Shown here piece after piece: positions 23,608 to 35,507 of a stretch of DNA of 64,000 bases. The notes beneath the pieces are model-generated. The model worked only from the letters and a program-made list of their open reading frames with translations. It had not been told where the DNA came from and made no database searches. The stretch is taken from contig JACONQ010000001.1 of assembly GCA_014281115.1 (NCBI GenBank), positions 1,240,001 to 1,304,000 on the forward strand, read 5' to 3'. This DNA is from Laburnicola sp. R22_1 (Eukaryota > Ascomycota > Dothideomycetes > Pleosporales > Didymosphaeriaceae). The stretch's first letter is position 1, and each line of letters opens with the position of its first letter. Both the position numbers and the translations under genes were made by a program.

Positions 23608-26228
23608 AGGAACAAGGACGTAATCGTGTTTGCCGCGGCCCGCCTGACACGATGCTTTTTTTTTCCTGCGCTGGCAAGAATGGACTACTTGGTCCTCTGA
23701 ATGTTGTAGGGAACTCGGTAGCCGAATACGATGTTGGCAAGCCACGCCACGACCCTGCCTTCGCTCCCAAGCTCATCGTACGAGCAGGGCAAGAAGCTAG
23801 GACATCTAGAATCCGCCTCCTCTTCTCACGGCTTCTTCGCACGGCTTTCACCCTCTACCAGCTACGGCAGAACGGCATCACCGCAGGAAAAATTAAGGTA
23901 GGCCAAGCAATTAGTCTGTCGCACAGGGGCCGATCTTGGTCCGCCCAGGCATTGCAGGCCATTGTGCGCGCTCCTCTGTGGCTCGTTATTAATGCGCCAA
24001 GGTTGCGATGTCGCCGTCATACAGAAGAATAAATGAAATCTGCCATTGATGCTTTGAGAAATCCGGGTATGCGATGCGGCACGAGCTACAGGACAAATTT
24101 AATATGCTCTCGCTACCGCAGCGTAGTGCTGAGAAAAGCTTCTTCGCATCGCACAATGGCCAGGACCAGGAACTTCCAGTGCCGGGTGGAAACTCTAGTA
24201 GATGGCCCCTCACCTCACTACCTCTACCTCGCACAGCTAAAGTTGACTACTGTTGGGAAAATTCTGTATGGAGGGTCCCCGTCCCAGCATGAATGTATTG
24301 GTGCGATGCGAGGACATCTTCCCGAGGTCCCATGTTGGATTCGTACATTGAGGGTGATCTGCTGCATTCGTTGATCGTCTGGGACCTGCGCCGGAGAGGC
24401 AACAGCTGAGCGCAGAACTTTAACCGCCCGCTGAGACGCTCACTGAGAGCGAATCCTAGTTAGACCGTAGACCCAGCAGGTCAGTCAGACTCATGCCGAA
24501 AATAGCGTGCTCGTACTCGTAAATCGAACGCCCACAATTCCTTCTGTTGTTTAATGTTTAACGAGATTTCCGGGGCCATTTCGGCTCGGATAGCACCCAC
24601 TACCGATCCCACCCAACTTCGCGTACATACCTAATAAGGTATCCCATGCTCGAATTGTGCCTCCCTCTCAGCGGCTGCGCCAGAGCTCGCTGTTCGTTGC
24701 TGCCCAGGCTGGTCTCTGATGCACGAAGCTCTTGGGAACATGAGCACCTAGCCCCCAACATGCCCCCAACATGGCAGGTATCACCAAGTATATTGCTCTT
24801 GTTGCTGCGCCGTATCGCCCCGGGCCAGACTGCTACCATCCCAATACGGTACATGGTTCGACTTTCGCATTCTTGCGGACTTAGCTAGCATGCTACTGTA
24901 ATGCAAAATTTCCACTTTCGTCCGCCGATGGCCATCTCCGCAAACGTATTGGAATTTCGCACGAGAGCTGGGCGTACTTTCGAATAGTATGTAGGCGTCA
25001 TGGGGGTTGTGAATTCCCGCTGTGTGGTCCGCCGTTGATTGCTCCGCCGTTGACTGCTCCTTCCCTTTCACGACTTTGGGGCCGGGTCGGGCGGTGTCAG
25101 AAGGCAAACACCGAATTCTTCCAGACGCCCTGAACGATGATCCACACATTCGCTCTTATCTTTGCATACGACAAAGCATACGCATGCGCATCTATTCGAA
25201 GCAGTCCCTTGTAGCTGCTTACATTGACAAACTTATCGCTAACAAGCACTAGATCGACGACACCTACAAGTACATTGCCGCGTTTTGGATGGCAGATCGT
25301 CGCTACAGCTCGAGAACTCTTTATCTCCGAAACACCGAACCGATTATCCTCTAGAACACTATCCGTTCCTGGAGCTCCCTCCTCGGGAAACATGCCCAAC
25401 TCTAACAATAAGCTTAAAATACCCGCTCGCAAGCTTCGCCGTGCCCGCCTGCTTGCCCAAGATTCTGGGACGAAGCCTCACCAATTCACCGTGCCAAAAC
25501 TCGGGAAAGAAAAGGCGATAATAATCCTACAAGGCCTAAAATACAACTATATACTACACTTATCGTTTATTGGGTACCGCCTCGCACCCTATAACCTTAT
25601 CTTAATATAATTATCCTGCCTGTCTCACACACCTCTTGGAGGCAGCATTGAGCGGAAAGTGAGCGACATGCATGCAGCTTTGCAGTACTGTAAGCCTCGG
25701 GAAGGATATACCGCACATGCGGTTACGCCCCACAGCATCTGGCTACGCCTTTCTCGTCTCACCTACGTCTACTTGCGTACATCGCCCCATCGTCCTTCGT
25801 CCTTTGTCAATCACCTTAATAGTCCTTGCAGCGACAGAGGTTAATGATGTGTGCAATGTAGCATCTACCATATCTCCGCATGTCTTAGTGTCTGTCATCC
25901 AGACTCTATACTAATCGCTTGTGCAAGCCCTTCCCTACTTGCAAGTCTATTAGGAGCTAGAAATTTTGTTGTGTTGTCTCTAACTGTTTGTAGTCGCAAG
26001 GATGCAGATTGCTGTGTAGGAAGTAGGTAACTTCTCGTACAGATGACGCACAAGTGTGTTGTTGCCTATCTCCTACTCTATGCCATGCGTGCATGTTTAG
26101 ATATATAGCCTACGTATAGCGCGATAATAAATATATTTTGCAAGAATAGGCAGCTATAATCTGCCAAGAGACCTTAGGAAGATTGATACTACAACAATAG
26201 GAGCTCATACGCGTGCCACGCCCCCCCA

Positions 26229-26430
26229 GAAAAAAAAAGAAAAAAGAAAAAAATACCAAAAACTAACCAACCGTAAGGTTGGTTAGAAAACCCAGCCGAA
26301 CTGGAGGTTTTTTTAAGGTGTGTGGGAAGAAGGTTTTACGCTTCTAATTATAAGGCAGTGCCACATCTCGCCCCGACCACAGAATCGAACCCACGTCCTC
26401 GAATCGCTTGGCTGTGTCCATGGCATTCTT
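26229..26430 (-). repeat. Candidate tRNA-derived SINE-like element
   Basis: On the minus strand a near-consensus Pol III B box (GGTTCGATTC, about 26376-26385) lies in a degenerate tRNA-like context. It is followed by an unrelated body, a 10-bp-arm hairpin (26263-26286, loop GTAA) and a T-rich tail complementary to the A-rich run at 26229-26252. Order and size resemble a fungal SINE. The T-arm does not pair well and the A box is only approximate, so a degenerate tRNA pseudogene or chance match is also possible. Confidence 0.3.
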
Positions 26431-26899
26431 AGGCCTATTCCAAGCTCATCTAGTGGGTGATTCATGCAAGTGTTTTTAAATTAACTGTTTATATAGGGCA
26501 AGGAAATGGGTCGAATTAAATCTTTACATAGTACAAGGAAATGGGAAGGTTGGCATGTGCGAGATATAACTAAGGTGAAGCAGCTGCGGGTGATTGACGC
26601 TGCGCTTCGTGCCAAGTTGGGATGTGGTGCGTACGTAAGCTGCCATATCAATGGGAACTTCTTTCACCTGTGCGTTATACTGTGTATAGGCTGTGGTCGC
26701 TATAGAGTGCATTACGTGTTGTGGGTCTCATAATCTGTGAAAGGTTGAGTTGACTATAAACGGATATGAGTGAATGAACCGTATGCGCCGCATCAATGAG
26801 CCATTATCCGATTGTCCTCTAGTAGAATAGCTACTTCCTATTTACCTATCCTTTGAAATATACTTTGCCTATATGTACTGAACAGTCTAGATTTTCTTT

Positions 26900-28599
26900 C
26901 TATCTGCTTCGCTGTAAAGCCTGCTTCATAGCCGAGGTCTTAATCAGTTTCTTTCTACTTCTTACGTACCTTTTCCCCTTCTCCCAGTCTCCGATATGTA
27001 GTGTCATCAACATGGACGATATCGAATTCGACACGGAGCTCAACCCCAAAGCCTTCAGCTCCTTCTCATCCGCCTGTGGAGTTCTCAATGCGTAATGGAC
27101 GCGATCCACAAAGCATTTCCGTATGAATCGGACGAACACCCAAGCATCTTCCAACGTACTACAAGCCCCAAAGCTCACACGGACCATACCAAGGGGCGTG
27201 CCAGTCCAATTACTGCCTTCGCCGCATCGCAGGCCGGCATCGTAGATATGTCGCAGTTCATCTTCGCTGAATCCTAACGCGTTCGCCATTCCTGCAGGGT
27301 TGCAAAGACTCCCCGAGCGAACGTGTATCTTCTGTTTCAGCGCCTCATTGCCGACGAAGGCAGTGTCGAAGTACCCTCCGTCTGCTGTCCGCACGTTGAA
27401 AGCTACCGTGCCGCCTTGGGTGTTCGTATCGCCATATTCGGATGCCGGATCTTTGTAGATCACGCACACTCGCCGGCCGTTTGTGTGTCTTAGCGCGTCC
27501 AGCTGCTCATATAACTGCCGCGCCAACCAAGTAGTATGTTTCGATACCTGCTGCAGTCCGCCGTATAGCCTAGCATGTGCGTCGATTGCACACTTCAAGG
27601 CGAGAATGCTGTGTGCAGGCCCTGTTCCATCCTCCAGCGCAGCGCAGAAATCCCTTTTCTTCGCCACCCATGGGTCTTCGATGCATGTAATCATGTCCGT
27701 TGTCCCGCCGCCAAAGTACCGCTTCTTATCAAACACATGCGCAGCTTCTTTCCTCACGATGAGAGCCCCCAGGTTGGGAAAGCCAAAGATCTTGTAGAAG
27801 GATAGGGCGAGGAAGTCGGGCGCTCCCTTGTGGTCGCTGAGATCCAGTGGGCTGGTGGAGACGTACGCTGCGACATCGAGCAGTACATATGTATTCTGAT
27901 GTCTTCCCTCCTTGCGCAGGAGTGAAGGCCAAGATAGCGGGAGGCGACGGCCGTTCATGTTTGACTGTGCGGGGTATGCAAACAACGTTGGCCTCTGTGG
28001 AGCATTCACATCCACAGTTTCGTGTGTATGACTTAGCCACCTCTCCGTTATCTGGTCAGCTTCCTTACCGGCAAAGCAATGGTGGTTCCGCGCCAACTCT
28101 CTTCCTCCGACGATGCTGGTATGGCAGTCTCTATGGTAGTAGTAATCGAAGCCTTGTTCATGATCATGGAACGCCTCGAAGACTAACTTAGTAGCGGCGG
28201 TAGCGTTCGCGACGAAGACGACATCGAAGTGCTCGGGGCTGGCCTTGAATAGTTCCAAGACTTTGAGACGCGTCTCTCGGGTAAGCGTCTGGGTCAAGTT
28301 CGGCGAGGTGGATGTTGCGGAGTGCGGGTTCGCGAGAAGTTGCTTTTTCTGTTGGGTGGAGAAGTCATCAATCAGCGAGACTGATGGAAGCGTTGTGCCA
28401 GCATGGTCGAGATACGTCAACCCTCGAAGACGTCAGTGCGAGTATAGGGGATATAGATCAAAGCTGTAATACCTTGGAGCATAGGATACTCTGCTTTCCG
28501 AAGCGACGAGACCGCGCAGTTGTAGCGTATACGCTCTCTGTCATTTGGGGAGTCTTCACCTCCCTGCATGGGGTCTTTTTGAAAAGTTCGTCCGAACAT
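26900..28599 (-). CDS. Molybdenum-cofactor-sulfurase-like PLP enzyme (aminotransferase class V)
   Basis: Two exons, 28473-28599 and 26900-28422, with a 50 bp intron (GTATTA...GAG-side AG), give 549 residues if translation starts at 28599; a second ATG at 28569 is equally possible. The splice recreates YPMLQGLTYLDHAGTTLP, the classic N-terminus of MoCo sulfurases. The PLP lysine motif is LSFYKIFGFPNLGALIVRK and the sulfur-accepting cysteine motif is RSGSLCNPAG. Family members transfer sulfur from cysteine to the Mo cofactor of xanthine dehydrogenase and aldehyde oxidase. Full enzymes have a C-terminal MOSC domain of about 300 residues; here the frame stops soon after the NifS-like domain with a basic tail, so this is a stand-alone aminotransferase half, either a paralogue or a truncated gene. 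It is the last gene before the transposon island. Confidence 0.85.
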
Positions 28600-29382
28600 G
28601 CCCAGTCAAAAATTGACTTCGTTTCGACTAGGAATGGCCTTATGCTGAGCGAGACTCGACATGGTGAACGACAGACCTTATATACGGCTCTGTGAGTAAT
28701 CATGGTATGCATCATGAGCCACCTAATGTCAGCATTCAATGGTCCACAGCCCGTTTGCCATGACGACAAGCGCCGATCGTTCCGATACTGTTCTATCCAA
28801 GTAGGGACAAAAGTTTCGGCTCATCCATGTGATTGGTGATTATTTGCGAGGCAAGAGGGTAGATAAACAACTCTACTTCATATCATTCGTCACCCTCAAA
28901 CTCAACGAGAATCGTCACTCGTCAAACCCTCTCTTCGACTCTCGTATGTGGCCTTTTTCTTGAATTCCTCGCTTGAAGCACTCACCGCTATCGTATTCGA
29001 TCAAGCTATGCTGGCGCCTTCGGGTTCCGAATGAGTTGTGCCCCTTTGCTGACCACCATACGTCTACTTATACCGAGTATACCGAGGATCAGGGTTTTAG
29101 GCGTGTTGTCAGGTGCCGCTGCTACCTGCTGGGCAGCTGACGTGGTACAAGGGGATACGTATGCTCATTGGTGGCCAGCCGCCAATAGCATACTAATTTC
29201 GAAGCGAATTATCTCAAAAAGGTTAGTGAATCAAAAATTGGCCCCAGCGCCACCAGTATGCTTAGTTCGCATTCTACGAGGCAGAACTCGTACGAACGGT
29301 TCGTTGCGGCGGTGTTGATGTGGGAACTTCGCAATACATCCTTCAATCGTAGGAGACCACCGCTACGCCTCATTGACTACTG
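28600..29382. other. Intergenic region at the edge of the transposon island
   Basis: Promoter side of the sulfurase-like gene. No gene or repeat supported; the plus-strand frame 29031-29318 has no recognisable motif. It ends at the TA that flanks element A. Confidence 0.5.
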
Positions 29383-29540
29383 TAATTAGTCATCTGGCGC
29401 TCGGGCTCATCTGACGCCCACTTTTGACATGTCAACCACCACTACTTTTGAAGTTGTATAGTCCTATATAAATCTAATTATCACGAGATTTTTTAGAGGA
29501 GCATTCTTGAAGGTTTGTTTGATTGATTGGCAACGATAAA

Positions 29541-30302
29541 TTACGTGCGATACCTCTGTGGGAGGCGTACTTTGCGAGTGCGCGTTGATGGGCCGGATGC
29601 CTCCACCACCCCTTCAATGACCGATGGATCCTCAACATCAACCTCTGGCTCCTTAATAACACGAGCAGGATGTGCAGGAGCCTTAAGGCTACGCGCCTTA
29701 CCCTTTTTAGACAATTGTATATCGGCCCTAAGTTGTTTTTCAGCTGCCTTCGCGATCTGCTCTTCCTCACGCGCTGCAGCCTTCAAGCGCTGCTCTTGTA
29801 ACTTAAGCTCCTTAGCCACAAGCTTCATACGCTTTCTCTCCTCTATTATAGCAGCTTTGTCTGCCTTTGCTTGTTCCTTAGCGAGCTTTTCCTGGTCCTT
29901 TTGGTGTTGTAGTTGTTGTTCTTCAGCTTCCTTTTGAGCCTGCCTATCGCGAGCGTCTTGAACTTTGGATGGGGACCAGAATACGGCACCACCATGATAT
30001 TCTGGTGGCGCTATCAAGGGTAGAGGCTTGCCACGCTGCTGGCGCTTCTTCTCGTTGTATAGAGCGTCTCGTAGGCACTTATTTTCATGCTCTAGTAGTT
30101 GTTCGCGTACAGCGAGGGCGTGGATCGTATGGCTAAGCTGCTGAGAGCGTTTATCGTAGATATCCTCCACCGTCTGCCTCAGTAAGCGCTCAATCTTCCG
30201 CCAATCGCTTGCAGAGAGTATTGACGTACTACTCTCGCTCGATGAGGGCCTCTCCATCTCCTTATGCTTGAATCTCTTGAGGATCACCTCTGGATCAAAT
30301 GG
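29541..30302 (-). pseudogene. Transposase of element A, C-terminal part
   Basis: Resumes at FDPEVILKRFK exactly where the N-terminal part is broken, then SASDWRKIERLLRQ, a long charged coiled-coil segment (EAEEQQLQHQKDQEKLAKEQ) and the conserved terminus TRTRKVRLPQRYRT. Uninterrupted for about 250 codons. Before the LINE insertion the protein would have had about 630 residues. Confidence 0.92.
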
Positions 30303-30479
30303 TTGGTTGGTTGGTTGGTATTCATTTTTCGTCTAGTTGATGGGGATTAAGTCCACCATCTCGCCTCCCGAAGGGCATATACGACGTGCTAAGCTATGGA
30401 ATTGCAGTGCTAACACACTACCCTAGAAAGCATTTCTTGCCTGCGCGGGTATTGCTACTATTTCGGAACTACAGCTCCC

Positions 30480-31588
30480 CTTCTAGTTGGAGAGACTGAG
30501 CAGTGCGTGTACATTAGGGTGATTTCCTTGCATTTTGAGGCATCTATGTGCCGAGAGAGAGAGAGAGTGTGTGTGTGTAGGGGGGGCGGGGGGAGAGAAA
30601 GAGAGGAAGAGGGGTGAGGAGTATTGCAGCTCTTGTGCTGGACCTAGTTCCACTAGGTGCTGCATTGCCTGTTGCTTTTGCAGGGCTGCAAGAGCTAGCG
30701 GGGGCAGATCCTAGTGTAGTACTGCGTTAGTTTGGTAAAGGCTCCAAAGAACTCTAGCTCCCTTATTAGTGCTGCAGTGTACGCTAGGCCATCAGCCTAG
30801 CTGGATGGCGGTATAGGTGGTCGAAGTGGCCATCTGCTAAACGTCCCTAGAGTCTTGCGGCAAAGCGCGAGGTGCTTGGGTGTCTTGTCCTGTCTACATA
30901 AGTAGGTGAGGTTTGCATCCTTGTAGTTGTATTTTTAGTAGTACTAGGCAAAATCCCCATGTCTAGACTGGATAGAAAGCAGTCTGGCTAGGATAGCTCT
31001 TAGTAGGTCTAGTTCCTTTAGACTGCTGCGTGGTGCGTAGTCTAGGTGCCAGCTTTTGTACCATCTAGAGAGTTTGTTCTTCTTTTTAGACCACCAGATC
31101 TGTTGTGTGTGTTGTGATGTCTTGCAAGCAATTGTCTTAATGCCTGAGAGTGTAGGCAGAGCAACTTTACCTGTTGCAGGTAATAGGTGTTAGGCTTCTA
31201 GGTTAGCTAATCTGTCTGCTGCCTCATTTCCTTTAATGCCTAGGTGTCCAGGGGCCCATTTAATAGAGACATCGTGAGTCTCTATAGCGCCATAGCACTC
31301 TAGAAAGGCCTATTAAGAGGTAGGGGGTGCGTCGCCCCTCAGACACCATATGACTGAGGTGCTGTCTATGCACAGCCAGATTCGACGGGTATTAAACTCT
31401 GGTTGTCTTATAGTGTGCTGGAGGCCTCTCTATGCTCCTACTGCCTCAGCGTCAAAGACGTGCGAGGTAGAGTTAAGCGACCCGCGTCTAGTCTGCAGTT
31501 GCTTTCCGTTCTGATATACTGCAAAGCTGTAAGTGACCCGCTTTCCTCCTTCCTTTGTGTACTGTTCAGAGTCATCTGAGAAGATAGT
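30480..31588 (-). pseudogene. LINE-1 ORF2, RNase H and C-terminal part, decayed
   Basis: Begins at TIFSDDSEQYTKEGGKR, the first catalytic strand of RNase H (family FSDGS), and continues through STSHVFDAEAVGA and, after stops, through WAPGHLGIKGNEAADRLANLEA near 31260-31190. A C-terminal WWSKKKNKLSRWY segment follows. The exact end of the decayed protein cannot be fixed. Confidence 0.8.
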
Positions 31589-32561
31589 GGCCTCAGGCCT
31601 TAAGTCAGACGTTCGCGCCCTTACTAGGAGCGCAGAGATGGACTGGTGGCGCAAGCACACACCGAATCTGTCCAGGTGGTACATGCAGTGGGACCTCAAG
31701 TATCGCCCTGCAAAACAGCCAAAGGAGCTCACCCTCTAACGACCGACGCTTGCAAAGCTACTGTCCATGCGCACCCGCTATAGACACTACGCTTAGTACC
31801 ACAAGAAGTTCAAACACAACAACGCAGTCACGGGATGCTCCTACAGGGCAGACCTCGCGCCAGACCACATAGTCCACTGCCCACAAGCGGTCCGGAAGTT
31901 CCGCTACTGGCCGAAACAACCCCCTCTCCCTCCTAGCACCACACGGGAGGGCGTTGAATACTTAAAGACCCTTGAGCCTAAAGATTTTCAACTCTTGCTA
32001 GAGCTTGCCAACCCCACTAACACTAACAAATAAATGTTGGTTCTATGGACTGCCTACTAAGCCACAGATGCTGGCGGGCGCGACAATAACCTGGGACAGC
32101 TCCTCCAGCGTCGACTCTGTCTGAGCTCCCAGCAGGGGTGCCTCTCATCCTGACATCTTGCCACACGAGGCAACCTCCCCTACGCTCTCCTACTCTCCTT
32201 ACCTCTCCTTACTGTCTACACAATCCTTACCTTTCCTATACTAGTTTTACGCTAAGGTCTTGGCACTTTTCAACACAGCTTTAGGGCAGCCGAAGCTGCC
32301 CCTGCTTTGGATTGTTATATATATAATAGCTACACCCCAACATCTCAGCCTATAGGCATGAAGACACGGATTCAGCCCCCGCACGGAGGGGGGCGGACTC
32401 TTACGAGCCGCTGCAAGAGACGGCAATAGTTTATAGCATGAATCGCCTTTACCATCTGGCTGGCCCCAGATGGCTACTCGGCGCGTCCCCATGCCCCATG
32501 GGAGGCTAGAACCTAGGTTCCTGGACGTTAATCAATACTACTACTACTACTACTACTACTA
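31589..32561 (+). mobile_element. LINE-2: 5'-truncated non-LTR retrotransposon inside LINE-1
   Basis: A 13 bp target duplication (ctgagaagatagt) is present at 31576-31588 and 32562-32574. The insert is in the opposite orientation to LINE-1 and keeps only the C-terminal end of ORF2: MDWWRKHTPNLSRWYMQWDL, then after stops a zinc-type segment with DLAPDHIVHC, ending NPTNTNK and TAA at 32031-32033. A 3' untranslated region and a (TAC)n tail (about 32535-32561) follow. Two in-frame stops interrupt the fragment. Confidence 0.9.
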
Positions 32562-35460
32562 CTGAGAAGATAGTCACGTCTAGTAGTGGGAGATGGGCCC
32601 ACCATATATTGAAAGCCTTAGCTGCAGTCTTCTTGTCTATGCCGAGCGTTGGGTCAATTCGGCAGCCACTTGAGTAGTGAGGGGCTGTGAGTGTAGTCCT
32701 AAGGATCTCTGGTAGAAGAGATGCTATCTGTTGGACTTTGGTCTTGACTCGCTGTGGTTGTCCTGTTTTTACACCCCTATTTACTATATGTACTAATGTG
32801 CGCCTAGTGAGAGGATGGTCTGTATCTGTAGTGCGCAAGTGGGTTGCAAATCTGATTTTAGCTTCCTCTAGTGCTACTACTGCAGATAGTAGTCTGGCGT
32901 TGCGGAAGAGTGCAGCTGTAGGGGTTGTTCTCCACGCTGGTAGAATGCCCCTTGCTGCTATGGCTAGTGTCTTGTCTATAGCAGCTATGTGCCATCCAAC
33001 GTAAGCGCTAACCTCTTGTGACCTGCCTGGTTTGAGTGTATGTGGCTGCTTAGTGCGGCCTCTGTACTAGCATTCTGTCCCGTACAGAAGCGATGGGTAT
33101 ACATAGGCAATAGTGGCCTTGCGGAGGGAGCTAGCTGGTGGTCCATAGGTGGTCCTGGCCAGACTGCGAATATGATGAGCTACCCTAGTAGCTTTTGCAG
33201 TGCGTGTGGCTACGTGTCGTCTAAAGGTAAGTCTGTGGTTAAACTACACTCCTAACCAACGCAGGGCTGGCTGGCTGTGCTCTCCACCTAGGAGAATAGG
33301 GTAGATCGTGAGCTGCTTATCTATAACACATAGTGGTGCGTAGTTGCTCCGCTGTCTAGTCAGGTGTATTATTTCCTGCTTTTCTAGGGCAAAGGTGACC
33401 TTGTTGGTCTTACCCCATGCTCTGATCTGCCTTAGATCTGATGCTAGGAGCTTGATGTTGTCGTCCATAGAGTGTGAGGCCTAGTATAGACATATGTTGT
33501 TTGCATATCCAAACCTCCGTTCTGTGTCTATAGATAGTAGCTCTGCTAGATACAGTGTGTATAGTATAGGCGAGAGAGGCGGGCCTTAAGGTGTGCCACA
33601 GGCGATAGGGTAGCTAGGGGTAGTGACCTGTCTAAGGCGGACTTGAACCCTCTGGTTAGTGAGGAATAAGTCTACAAAGAGTATAGTTCTTTGTAGCTAG
33701 CCCTATTGGGCTATCTGGTATAGTAGGCGGTTCTTTAGGAGCGCATTAAAGGCGCCTTGCACATCTAGGGTGACTATAGTGATATGCTTTCCAAGTACCT
33801 ATGCTGCTTTAGTGTTGTGGGTGAATGCTGTAGTAAGGTTGGCTGCAGAGCGCTTTAGAAGGGCGCTGCCATGCTGGGGGCTGAGGATCTTGTGTGTTAT
33901 GGCGGTCTACGCGATTCTTCTGGCTACTGTTTGTTTAAGTCCCTTTCTGATGCACGAGAGAAGCGCTATAGGTCTCTAGGAGCGGGGCGACGATTGGTCT
34001 GTCTTCCCTGTCTTAGGTATTATTGCTACCTTTGCAAGCTTCCATTGTGCTAGGAAGTGGTTGAGCTCAAGGCATCGCTGGAAGACCCTTTGTATGAATT
34101 CCCTAACCTGAGCCTAGCAGGCTTAGAGTAGTCGTATAGTAGAGCGATTAGTACCTAGTAAGGTGCTCGAGACCCCTATTGTGTTTTGCTCACATTCCTC
34201 CAGTGAGATGTGTGTGCTCCACGGGAGGGTATCTGCTATCTCCTAGTCTGGGTAGTGTCTGAGGTTATCCTCTGCTGTGTACTGGTTGAGGACTTCCTCT
34301 CTAAGAGCTTCTGCCTTCTCTAGGGGGTCTAATATTGTCGTGTTGTTCACTATAAGAGGAGTGTCCTGGTTCTCTAGTGTAAGCTTGTGCCAGGCAATGA
34401 TCTTAAATAGGTCCTTGTTGTCTTTGGCATTGTTAATAACATGCCGCTAGTACTGCCTCTTGGCCTGTCGGACGGTAGTCTTAAAGGCCTGTCTCTCCTC
34501 CTGTAGACTGCCAGAGCAGAGCTGTCTAGTATGTTTGTAGGCCTGGTAAGCAGTTTTGCACTTCTTAGTCCACTATGGTGCTGCACGGCCTTCCTTGCGG
34601 TCAGGCTTGCCTGCTGTCTGTACAGAGTGCTGTATAGTCTCTGTAAGCAGTGTGACACATTCCTCTAGCTGTGCTGCGTCTAGTGTTGCAAGCGGGTCTA
34701 GGATGCTCTGGACACCCATCTCCACTAGCCTAGCGAATTTAGGTAGGCTTGCCTTGGGGACTCTAAAGTAGTACTGCTCTAGATGCGGAGTGCCTGGCGT
34801 AGAGATAGGGATAGAGGTTACTATTGTCTTATGGTCTGAGCCGCTGTGCATGCTAGCATCAACAGCAGACTGGGCAAATGGGATATTAGAGAAGGTAAGG
34901 TCGAGGACATAGCCAGCGCAGTGTGTTGGCTGCCCTGGCACACTAATGTAGTCTATAGACGCGTTAGCAGCCCATCTAGCTAGCTCTACGCCTCTGTTAG
35001 CTGTAGTGATAGTAGGCTTAAAGGATTTATGTCTAGCGTTAAAGTCTTCTCCTATAAGGCAGAGTTAAGGGGGTATAAGATGTGTGACGTATTGGATAAC
35101 GTGTGGGGTGTGTGGCTGTCTGTAGCAGTTGAGTATAGCAACTCTGTTTACTATAGCCTATAGCATGTCTGGGTGGTTGAGGCTCTCTCTAGCCTAGTAT
35201 TGTAGGTGGCATCCTTTGCGGATGTAGGTTATCACCCTAGGGCGGGCTGAGCCTGGCGTGTTAGGGCTGTCCTAGGTGCTGATAGGTGCTAGGTGTGTGA
35301 AACTAGGGTGGGTGGAAGTTCTTGAGTTGGCACATGTGAAGGGCTCTTGAACACACACAATATCCATGCCCTTTTAAAAGGCCACCTCTAGTATTGTGAT
35401 GTGCCAGGGTAAGTTCCTGCTAATATTGGCCCAGCATACACGAAGTTGGTTGCTTGGTAG
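31589..35460 (-). pseudogene. LINE-1 ORF2, endonuclease and reverse transcriptase part, decayed
   Basis: The APE-type endonuclease is visible from about 35450 to 34570: KGMDIVCVQEP, EDFNARH (family GDFN), and LDLTFSNIP followed by SGSDHKTIVTSIP. The reverse transcriptase lies between about 34500 and 32600; the catalytic box reads GYANN (33496-33507) instead of GYADD, followed by IKLLASDLRQIRAWG and FALEKQE. The frame reaches LLDVTIFS at 32575, where LINE-2 (31589-32561) is inserted; the RNase H part continues left of 31589. The span includes LINE-2. Many stops interrupt the frame. Confidence 0.85.
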
Positions 35461-35507
35461 GCTGGGCTGTTGATGCCTGGTGTTGGCTGGGATGTTGTAA
35501 GGGTGTT

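Larger units (their letters stand above)
21550..26899. other. Long gene-free region upstream of the WOPR gene
   Basis: No gene could be supported in 5.3 kb. From 21.6 to 23.4 kb the DNA is GC-rich and open in several frames at once, with no motif in any of them. A ~70 bp segment is duplicated at 23.4-23.6 kb. From about 25.5 kb the sequence becomes AT-rich and carries a tRNA-related repeat near 26.2-26.4 kb. Part of the left half is probably the WOPR promoter and leader, since master WOPR regulators often have very long upstream regions (inference). Confidence 0.5.

Noticed and set aside
31430..31732. 100-codon minus-strand frame read as one RNase H fragment
   Set aside because: Its first third is the reverse of LINE-2; only the part left of 31589 is RNase H of LINE-1.
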